Under the pieces are notes generated by a model. That model was not told where the DNA came from and searched no databases. It saw nothing but the letters and a program-made list of their open reading frames with translations. From Acidobacteriaceae bacterium (GTDB taxonomy: Bacteria > Acidobacteriota > Terriglobia > Bryobacterales > Bryobacteraceae), in contig JAFASD010000366.1 of NCBI GenBank assembly GCA_019244945.1, positions 1 through 6,060 on the forward strand: DNA of 6,060 nt. Direction: 5' to 3'. Below, piece after piece: positions 1 through 5,220 of the stretch. A program made the position numbers and the translations under genes. Each line of letters opens with the position of its first letter. Within the stretch, counting starts at the first letter, position 1.

Positions 1-401
1 CTCAACAGGCGCGAACGGTCGTGATCCGATCGTCGAGCCTTCGGCCGAAACACCCTATACAGGTGGAAAAGGGCAGCGGCAACGATTAAGCCGCCGAGGG
101 CTGCATAAAGGCCTTGGGTCGATCCTCGTTTGAGTCGATCAAGCAGATATCCGCCAATGATCACGCCGGGAAGGCCTCCGGCCAATAAAAAACCTAAGAT
201 ACGGAGGTTGATTTGACGCCGTACCGCGTAAAGCGGAACCGAGGCAACTTTCACGATTGCGCCGAACGTCAGGGCAGTACCGACGGCGGTTGCGGGCGAG
301 ACGCCCAGGAGCAAGATCAGCAGAGGCGTCGTCATGCTGCCCGCGCCCACCCCGGTCAGCGAAATCGCGACGGCGATGGCGAATCCTAGCAGGACTTCCA
401 T
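1..401 (-). CDS. TauE/SafE-family membrane permease (partial, runs off left edge)
   Basis: Only the N-terminal 133 residues are present; the frame is open to the edge. Reading leftward from the ATG at 401-399, the protein begins MEVLLGFAIAVAISLTGVGAG and is mostly hydrophobic. A first glycine-rich segment (about residues 3-34) carries the GVGAGSMTTPLL stretch followed by GVSPATAVGTAL (about 33-44), the pattern I associate with TauE/SafE (DUF81) permeases. Further membrane segments are likely near 44-58, 67-87 and 98-113, with basic residues between and after them (VRRQ, DRLKRG, FRPKARR). The family exports or imports sulfite, sulfate or sulfonates across the inner membrane. The substrate here is inferred from the cysH neighbour and cannot be read from the sequence. 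The start is well supported: a strong GGAGGT sits 8 nt upstream, and the ATG lies one base after the cysH stop, so the two are very likely co-transcribed and translationally coupled. Confidence 0.88.
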   Translation of the reverse strand, partial: MEVLLGFAIAVAISLTGVGAGSMTTPLLILLLGVSPATAVGTALTFGAIVKVASVPLYAVRRQINLRILGFLLAGGLPGVIIGGYLLDRLKRGSTQGLYAALGGLIVAAALFHLYRVFRPKARRSDHDRSRLL

Positions 402-402
402 C

Positions 403-1062
403 TCAGCGGACCTCCGCGAGATGAATGCCGCACTCGAGTTTTCGTCCTGCCCAACGGCCGGAGCGCAAGTTATTTGGATCCGTCGGAACCGCCGTGCAAG
501 GCTCGCAACCGACGCTGGCGTAACCGGCATCATAGAGCGGGAGCAAGGGAATCTCGCGCTCGCGAGCAAACTTCCAGATTTCTTGATCGGTCCAATCCGC
601 CAGCGGGCTCACTTTGAGCAACTGCTTGCCGGAGGGCAACAGGAACCGATCAAAGACCTGTAGATTGGCGCGAGTGGGCGATTGCGCCCGGCGTAAACCG
701 GCGAACCAGACATCGTAGCTTTCGAGCGCTCGGAACAATGGTTCTACCTTCCGCAGCCTGCAACATAGATCAGGTTGCGATTGATGAAGAATACCGAATT
801 GCGATTCCTGTTGTCGGACCGTCTGAGCCGGCCTGAGATTAACGAGATTCAGCTTGTACCGTGCGGTCATTTCATCGCGGTAGCGATAAACCTCTTGGAA
901 GTGATATCCCGTATCGATAAACAGCACCGGTATGTCGGGAATAGATTCACGCAGTATACTCAGCAGGACCATCGCCTCGGCCTGGAAGCTGCAGGTCACG
1001 CATGCGGAGTGCTGGCCAACCAGAGCTGTGGCTATCCATTCGCCGGCTTCGGCCAACTTCAT
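403..1062 (-). CDS. cysH: Assimilatory adenylyl-sulfate (APS) reductase, thioredoxin-dependent
   Basis: The 219-residue cytoplasmic enzyme reduces adenosine 5'-phosphosulfate to sulfite and AMP, using thioredoxin, in sulfate assimilation to cysteine. Visible motifs: the PP-loop-like nucleotide site SFQAEAMVLL (25-34); FIDTGYHF (48-55); GLRRAQSPTR (122-131); and the C-terminal catalytic ECGIH (210-214) with nucleophile Cys211. The Cys pair at 100-101 and CEPC at 186-189 are the four ligands of the [4Fe-4S] cluster. In this family they mark APS-using (EC 1.8.4.10) rather than cluster-free PAPS-using enzymes. Length is slightly short but normal. The ATG at 1062 is the only usable start: an in-frame TGA lies 27 nt upstream with no other start codon between, and the next Met (31) is inside the nucleotide-binding loop. 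No clear Shine-Dalgarno precedes it; instead a 6-bp dyad ends 7 nt before the ATG. The permease follows after one base. No sulfate adenylyltransferase gene is in the window. Confidence 0.95.
   Translation of the reverse strand: MKLAEAGEWIATALVGQHSACVTCSFQAEAMVLLSILRESIPDIPVLFIDTGYHFQEVYRYRDEMTARYKLNLVNLRPAQTVRQQESQFGILHQSQPDLCCRLRKVEPLFRALESYDVWFAGLRRAQSPTRANLQVFDRFLLPSGKQLLKVSPLADWTDQEIWKFAREREIPLLPLYDAGYASVGCEPCTAVPTDPNNLRSGRWAGRKLECGIHLAEVR
410..415 (-). promoter_or_regulatory. Shine-Dalgarno site of the TauE/SafE permease
   Basis: On the minus strand this reads GGAGGT, a full anti-16S match, 8 nt from the ATG at 401. It lies inside the last codons of cysH, so ribosomes finishing cysH pass over it. 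It is the only textbook ribosome binding site at any of the five gene starts in the window. Confidence 0.8.
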
Positions 1063-1173
1063 ATCGCCAGAGTACCACGAATGTACTCAATGTCGATAGG
1101 GAAAGTCTAATACCTCGGGTTCTAGGCAGGCTTATATGGCCGAAATCAGACACTCCTTACCGAATCTATCGAC
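1063..1173. promoter_or_regulatory. Divergent intergenic region between cysH and treZ
   Basis: This 111-nt gap separates two outward-facing genes, so promoters for both the sulfur block and the trehalose/glycogen block should lie here or just inside treZ. I could not find a convincing -35/-10 pair in either direction; the best AT-rich patch is TTATAT near 1132-1137. Two symmetric elements stand out: the GAGTAC/GTACTC dyad at 1070-1088 near cysH, and an 8-bp inverted repeat whose arms lie at 1092-1099 and 1166-1173. No tRNA, small ORF or terminator is recognisable. Confidence 0.6.
1070..1088. promoter_or_regulatory. Perfect dyad GAGTAC-N7-GTACTC before cysH, possible operator or leader hairpin
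   Basis: The arms GAGTAC (1070-1075) and GTACTC (1083-1088) are exact reverse complements around a 7-nt spacer. The element ends 7 nt upstream of the cysH ATG, where a ribosome binding site would normally lie. As DNA it has the size of a homodimeric repressor site; as RNA it would be a short hairpin at the start codon. Either could control sulfate reduction. The structure is seen; the function is inferred. Confidence 0.4.
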
Positions 1174-3066
1174 TTGAAGCGTTTGACTTCCCGCCACCGA
1201 GTGAACCGGAAAACGTCCGTAGGAGCAGAAGTTATTCCGGGCGCGAAGGGAACGCATTTTCGCGTGTGGGCGCCCGAGCGGAAGTCAGTCGAGGTTGTGT
1301 TCGAAGATCAACGCCCGCCGATACGGCTAACTGCGGAGGGCAACGGGTATTTCTCCGGGCTTGTCGAGAAGGCCGGTTCGGGAATTCGATACAAGTATGC
1401 CTTGGGGGGGGAGACCTATCCGGATCCCGCTTCGCGCTTTCAGCCTACGGGTCCACATGGCTATTCCGAAGTAATCGATCCAAGTTCATTCGCTTGGTCT
1501 GATCAAGCTTGGCCCGGCGCCAGGTTAGAAGGCCAAGTCATCTACGAGCTTCACATCGGAACATTTACAAAAGATGGAACCTGGCGCTCGGCTGCCGAGA
1601 AGCTTGAATATTTGCGCGAAACAGGCTTGACCATGCTCGAAATCATGCCGGTTGCCGACTTCCCAGGCAGGTTCGGGTGGGGCTACGATGGCGTACAGCC
1701 CTATGCGCCCGGGTCGATTTACGGAACCCCGGATGATATGCGCACTTTCGTGGATCGGGCGCACGCCGTCGGCTTAGCGGTGATTCTGGACGTGGTCTAC
1801 AACCACCTGGGGCCGGACGGAAATTATCTTCCGAAATTCTCACCGTTCTATCTCACTGACAAGCATCGGACAGATTGGGGTCAAGCGATCAATTTTGACG
1901 GTGACGAAAATGGCCCGGTACGCGAGTTCTTCCGTGAGAACGCGGCATATTGGATTCGAGAGTTCCATTTAGATGGCCTGCGTCTGGATGCAACGCAAGA
2001 CATCCACGACGAATCCGAACCGCACATTTTGGCCGAGATCACCCAAGCGGCGCGCGCCGCAGCCGGCGATAAGCCGATCGTGCTGATAGCGGAGAACGAG
2101 CCGCAGTGTACGCGTCTCATTAAACCGATCGAGCACGGCGGCTTCGGCATAGATGCCCTATGGAACGACGATTATCATCACACCGCAATGGTGGCGCTGA
2201 CCGGGAAAGCGGACGCATATTACTCCGATTATCGAGGCACGGCGCAGGAGCTCTTGTCTGCTGTGAAATACGGTTATTTGTATCAGGGCCAATGGTACCG
2301 CTGGCAAGCAAAGCGGCGCGGCACTTCGGCGTTAGGAGTGCGTCGTGCGGCAATGATCAATTTCATTCAAAATCATGATCAGGTGGCAAATTCAGGGCGC
2401 GGGCAGCGTGTACACGAGCTCACTTCTCCGGGCATGTTCAAAGCAGTAGTAGCGCTCAGTTTACTTGCGCCAGGAACGCCGATGATTTTCCAGGGTCAGG
2501 AGTTCGGCGCTTCGAGCCCGTTTCTATTCTTCGCGGACCACGAGCCGGAATTAGGGAAGCTGATCCGAAAGGGACGTGTCGAATTCCTCGAACAGTGGCG
2601 CTCGCTGAGACTGCCGGAAATGAGGAAGTGCCTGGATGATCCCTCGGCCCTGGCTACCTTTGAGCGATCCCAGCTCAATCACGACGAAGTTCAAAATCAT
2701 GCCGAGACGTATGCGGTTCATCGCGACCTGTTGCGATTGCGGCGCGAAGATCCGGTGATCTCTCGTCAAGGCGCAGGTGGCATTGATGGGGCGGTTCTCT
2801 CCAGCTCGTGTTTCGTGGTTCGCTTCTTCACAAAAGACTTTCAGCAGGATCGCCTGCTGATCGTGAACCTGGGTGCCGATCTGGAGTTAAATCCCGCGCC
2901 GGAACCGCTGTTGGGCCCACTAGAAGGCACGCAATGGACCGTGTTATGGTCGTCCGATAACCCTCAATATGGCGGATGTGGAACGGCGCCGCTTGATAGC
3001 GACGACAACTGGAAAATTCCAGGACAGGCTGCCGTTGTTTTATATCCTGTTCCGGCCGAAGAGTAG
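1174..3066 (+). CDS. treZ: Malto-oligosyltrehalose trehalohydrolase (GH13_10)
   Basis: The 630-residue cytoplasmic enzyme hydrolyses the alpha-1,4 bond next to the trehalose end of maltooligosyl-trehalose, releasing trehalose (EC 3.2.1.141). Domains: an N-terminal CBM48/E-set beta domain (about 15-105, GAEVIPGAKGTHFRVWAP), a GH13 (beta/alpha)8 barrel (about 115-530) and a C-terminal beta domain (about 535-627). GH13 motifs are intact: I DVVYNH (206-211); II GLRLDATQ with nucleophile Asp272; III LIAENE with acid Glu307; IV FIQNHD with stabiliser Asp402. WGYDGVQPYAP (169-179) and GQEFGASSPFLFFADH (441-456) are typical of TreZ and argue against a GlgB branching enzyme. The start is uncertain: TTG at 1174 and GTG at 1201 are both in frame, neither has a Shine-Dalgarno, and a TAG at 1123-1125 closes the frame upstream. 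A G8 run falls in codons 77-80. The debranching enzyme follows after 30 nt; the partner synthase TreY is not in the window. Confidence 0.93.
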   Translation: MKRLTSRHRVNRKTSVGAEVIPGAKGTHFRVWAPERKSVEVVFEDQRPPIRLTAEGNGYFSGLVEKAGSGIRYKYALGGETYPDPASRFQPTGPHGYSEVIDPSSFAWSDQAWPGARLEGQVIYELHIGTFTKDGTWRSAAEKLEYLRETGLTMLEIMPVADFPGRFGWGYDGVQPYAPGSIYGTPDDMRTFVDRAHAVGLAVILDVVYNHLGPDGNYLPKFSPFYLTDKHRTDWGQAINFDGDENGPVREFFRENAAYWIREFHLDGLRLDATQDIHDESEPHILAEITQAARAAAGDKPIVLIAENEPQCTRLIKPIEHGGFGIDALWNDDYHHTAMVALTGKADAYYSDYRGTAQELLSAVKYGYLYQGQWYRWQAKRRGTSALGVRRAAMINFIQNHDQVANSGRGQRVHELTSPGMFKAVVALSLLAPGTPMIFQGQEFGASSPFLFFADHEPELGKLIRKGRVEFLEQWRSLRLPEMRKCLDDPSALATFERSQLNHDEVQNHAETYAVHRDLLRLRREDPVISRQGAGGIDGAVLSSSCFVVRFFTKDFQQDRLLIVNLGADLELNPAPEPLLGPLEGTQWTVLWSSDNPQYGGCGTAPLDSDDNWKIPGQAAVVLYPVPAEE

Positions 3067-3079
3067 GTTGCGAGCTGAA

Positions 3080-3100
3080 ATGTTACGGAATCCCGAATGA
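3080..3100 (+). other. Possible six-codon leader ORF overlapping the debranching enzyme start
   Basis: In the 30-nt gap after treZ an ATG at 3080 opens a frame encoding MLRNPE, whose TGA overlaps the next gene's ATG as ATGA. The arrangement resembles translational coupling and could help load ribosomes at a gene that has no good ribosome binding site of its own. No good Shine-Dalgarno precedes this ATG either, and an ORF this short can occur by chance. Confidence 0.2.
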
Positions 3101-5184
3101 ACAACATCTTTAACCGTGATTCGAAGAACCCGCTTACCAAGGATGAGTTAAAAACCTTAACGGAAACCGAGTGGTTGGTCACAAATGGCTTGGGAGGTTA
3201 CGCATCCACAGCGATCGGGGGAACCTTGACGCGCGTGTTTCACGGTTATTTGATTGCCGCGCTTCCCGCTCCTCTCGGACGAACCATGATGCTCAACGAT
3301 GTATTCGAGGATGTGGTTTCTGCAGATGGCCGTGTTATCCCACTCAATGGCGTGGAAACGGAAAACGGGAATTATAGAGGCGCCACTGAATATCTCACCA
3401 GCTTTCGACTGGATTCGGGCCTGCCCGTTTGGACCTACGACATAGAAGGATTGACGATTGAAAAACGAGTTTTTCTGCCCCATCGTCAAAATACAACGTA
3501 CATAAATTATCGTGTTTCGGCGGGAACGGGCTCAGTGAAGCTGCGACTGCGACCGGCGGTGAACATGCGCAAGCATGAGAGCCCCGTGAACACGCCTTTG
3601 GACATTTATACTCTGACGGTACGAGGTCAGCAATATGAACTGCAGTGTTCAGACGGTCTTCCGCCGCTTCGAATGATGCTCATCGGCAACGATGGATCGT
3701 TCGCGATCGATTCCAGCAAGGTGTCTGACGTGATCTATAACATCGAGCGGAATCGTGGCTACACCTGGCGCGGAGATCTGTGGAGCCCGGGATATTTTTC
3801 GATACAACTTGCGCCGGGGCAGGATGCGACCCTTGTGGCTTCGACCGAGGTCTGGGACGTTGTCTCCGCATTGAGTCCAAACCAGGCTTGGGATTTGGAA
3901 CACGACCGGAAACGGCGATTGCTGCTGGAATCTGATCCGAAGGTTTGCGGCGAGGCTTGCCACGAATTGGTCTGGGCGGCTGACCAGTTCCTTTTCACTC
4001 CGGTAGGAAGAAGGGAAGATACAGCGCGAGCTCGCGCGGCGGGAGATGAAATTCGCAGCGTGATCGCCGGATATCACTGGTTCACGGACTGGGGCCGCGA
4101 CACTATGATCAGTCTCGATGGGCTGACGCTGGTCACTGGGCGCTCCGTCGAGGCCAGCTATATCCTAAGGACTTTCGCGCATTACATTCGAGATGGTTTG
4201 ATTCCGAACCTGTTCCCTGAAGGGAAAAAAGACGGGCTGTATCACACCGCTGACGCCACTCTTTGGTTTTTTCATGCGTTGCATCGATACATCGAGCGCA
4301 CAAACGACCATCATCTTCTGAAGCACTTGCTCCCGAAACTTCTGGATATCGTGAACCATCATCTGCGCGGTACGCGATTTAACATCCACGTGGATCCCGA
4401 AGACGGTCTTTTGGTTCAGGGCCAACAAGGATATCAGCTTACCTGGATGGACGCCAAGGTGGATGACTGGGTGGTGACGCCGCGCCGCGGCAAGGCAGTG
4501 GAGATCAACGCACTCTGGTATAACGCTTTGCGGTTGATGGAGAATTGGCTTCTCGAAGACGGGCGTGAGGACAAAGCGAAAGAGATTCGGGAGCACGCGG
4601 AGAAAGCCAAGGCGTCTTTTAACAAGCGATTCTGGTATAAGCAAGGGGGTTACCTCTACGATGTCGTTGATGGTGAAAACGGCCGCAATGATCCGGCCTG
4701 CCGGCCGAACCAGTTATTCGCGATTTCCTTGCAACATCCTGTGCTCGATCAATCCCGGTGGGAGGCGGTGGTCAAGATCGCCCGGGAGCGATTGCTCACA
4801 CCCGTGGGACTCCGATCGTTAGCGCCTAACGATAAAGATTTCAAGCCGCGCTATGACGGTGATCTGCGCGCCCGGGACGCGGCCTATCACCAAGGCACGG
4901 TCTGGGCTTGGTTAATCGGCCCGTTTGTGGATGCATGGTTGAAGGTGTATCCAAACGATTTCAAAACAGCACGAACTTTCCTGGATGGTTTTCAGCCGCA
5001 CCTGCGCTCGGCATGCGTCGGGTCAATCAGTGAGATCTTCGACGCCGAGCCGCCGTTTACGCCTCGCGGATGTTGTGCGCAAGCCTGGAGCGTGGCCGAA
5101 GTGCTTCGAGCGTTTGTGAAGACCAGCGGCACGCGGGAGACCGTTGAGCCGCAGCCTGAATTGGCTACCGCGACTGTTACGTAG
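3097..5184 (+). CDS. Glycogen debranching enzyme / amylo-alpha-1,6-glucosidase (GH133)
   Basis: The 695-residue cytoplasmic enzyme is of the short bacterial/archaeal debranching type, expected to hydrolyse alpha-1,6-linked branch glucose in glycogen or limit dextrin. Domains: an N-terminal GDE_N beta domain (about 20-255, starting TEWLVTNGLGGYAS and containing FHGYLIAAL at 48-56) and a C-terminal GDE_C (alpha/alpha)6 domain (about 285-675). Family motifs in order: HWFTDWGRDTMISLDGL (327-343), LTWMDAK (448-454), GKAVEINALWYNAL (465-478), RPNQLFAISL (536-545), YHQGTVWAWLIGPF (597-610) and GSISEIFD (642-649) with RGCCAQAWSVAEVLR (657-671). By family analogy Asp452 and Glu646 are the likely acid/base pair; this is inferred. 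It lacks the N-terminal GH13 transferase half of eukaryotic debranching enzymes, as is normal for this type. The ATG at 3097 is chosen because the conserved EWLVTNGLGG starts near residue 25; only a weak ACGGAA lies upstream. It probably shares a transcript with treZ. Confidence 0.92.
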   Translation: MNNIFNRDSKNPLTKDELKTLTETEWLVTNGLGGYASTAIGGTLTRVFHGYLIAALPAPLGRTMMLNDVFEDVVSADGRVIPLNGVETENGNYRGATEYLTSFRLDSGLPVWTYDIEGLTIEKRVFLPHRQNTTYINYRVSAGTGSVKLRLRPAVNMRKHESPVNTPLDIYTLTVRGQQYELQCSDGLPPLRMMLIGNDGSFAIDSSKVSDVIYNIERNRGYTWRGDLWSPGYFSIQLAPGQDATLVASTEVWDVVSALSPNQAWDLEHDRKRRLLLESDPKVCGEACHELVWAADQFLFTPVGRREDTARARAAGDEIRSVIAGYHWFTDWGRDTMISLDGLTLVTGRSVEASYILRTFAHYIRDGLIPNLFPEGKKDGLYHTADATLWFFHALHRYIERTNDHHLLKHLLPKLLDIVNHHLRGTRFNIHVDPEDGLLVQGQQGYQLTWMDAKVDDWVVTPRRGKAVEINALWYNALRLMENWLLEDGREDKAKEIREHAEKAKASFNKRFWYKQGGYLYDVVDGENGRNDPACRPNQLFAISLQHPVLDQSRWEAVVKIARERLLTPVGLRSLAPNDKDFKPRYDGDLRARDAAYHQGTVWAWLIGPFVDAWLKVYPNDFKTARTFLDGFQPHLRSACVGSISEIFDAEPPFTPRGCCAQAWSVAEVLRAFVKTSGTRETVEPQPELATATVT

Positions 5185-5187
5185 CCT

Positions 5188-5200
5188 TTGTCCGCGACAA
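5188..5200 (+). other. Short perfect hairpin in the debranching enzyme-fumC gap
   Basis: TTGTC (5188-5192) and GACAA (5196-5200) are exact complements around a CGC loop, 4 nt past the debranching enzyme stop. The stem is only 5 bp and has no T-run after it, so it is not a convincing intrinsic terminator. It abuts the fumC start-codon hairpin directly, with no base between them. Confidence 0.35.
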
Positions 5201-5220
5201 TAGAGGCATGGACGCCTCTA
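5201..5220 (+). promoter_or_regulatory. Perfect hairpin enclosing the fumC start codon
   Basis: TAGAGGC (5201-5207) and GCCTCTA (5214-5220) are exact reverse complements around the six-base loop ATGGAC, which begins with the fumC ATG (5208-5210). The stem has 7 bp, four of them G-C, and contains the only purine-rich ribosome-binding-like bases (AGAGG, 5202-5206). If it forms in RNA it would mask the initiation region and could control fumC translation. A DNA dyad for a protein is the alternative. The pairing is seen; the regulatory role is inferred. Confidence 0.45.

Noticed and set aside
334..663. 109-codon + strand open frame opposite cysH and the permease start
   Set aside because: It is antisense to the APS reductase C-terminus, including the CxxC and ECGIH codons, and has no domain of its own.
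1072..1111. Possible cysH sigma-70 promoter on the minus strand (TAGACT, 18 nt, TACATT)
   Set aside because: Each hexamer matches consensus at only 4 of 6 positions, which is at chance level in a region this size. It is not reported as a promoter.
1002..1502. 166-codon open frame on the + strand across the cysH start and the front of treZ
   Set aside because: It overlaps the conserved N-terminus of treZ in another frame, is rich in Arg and Ser with no recognisable domain, and is best explained as a shadow of the G+C-rich coding sequence.
3019..3055. Imperfect inverted repeat (CCAGGACAGG / CCTGTTCCGG, 8 of 10 pairs) at the end of treZ as a terminator
   Set aside because: It has a 17-nt loop and two mismatches, lies inside the coding sequence before the stop and has no T-run. 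The next gene follows 30 nt on in the same direction.
3375..3381. Extra copy of TAGAGGC, the left arm of the fumC hairpin, inside the debranching enzyme
   Set aside because: It has no complementary arm beside it and is explained by coding sequence. A single 7-mer match in 6 kb is not surprising.
4165..4644. 159-codon antisense open frame inside the debranching enzyme
   Set aside because: It is entirely opposite the conserved GDE_C catalytic region. Long antisense frames are expected in sequence of this composition.
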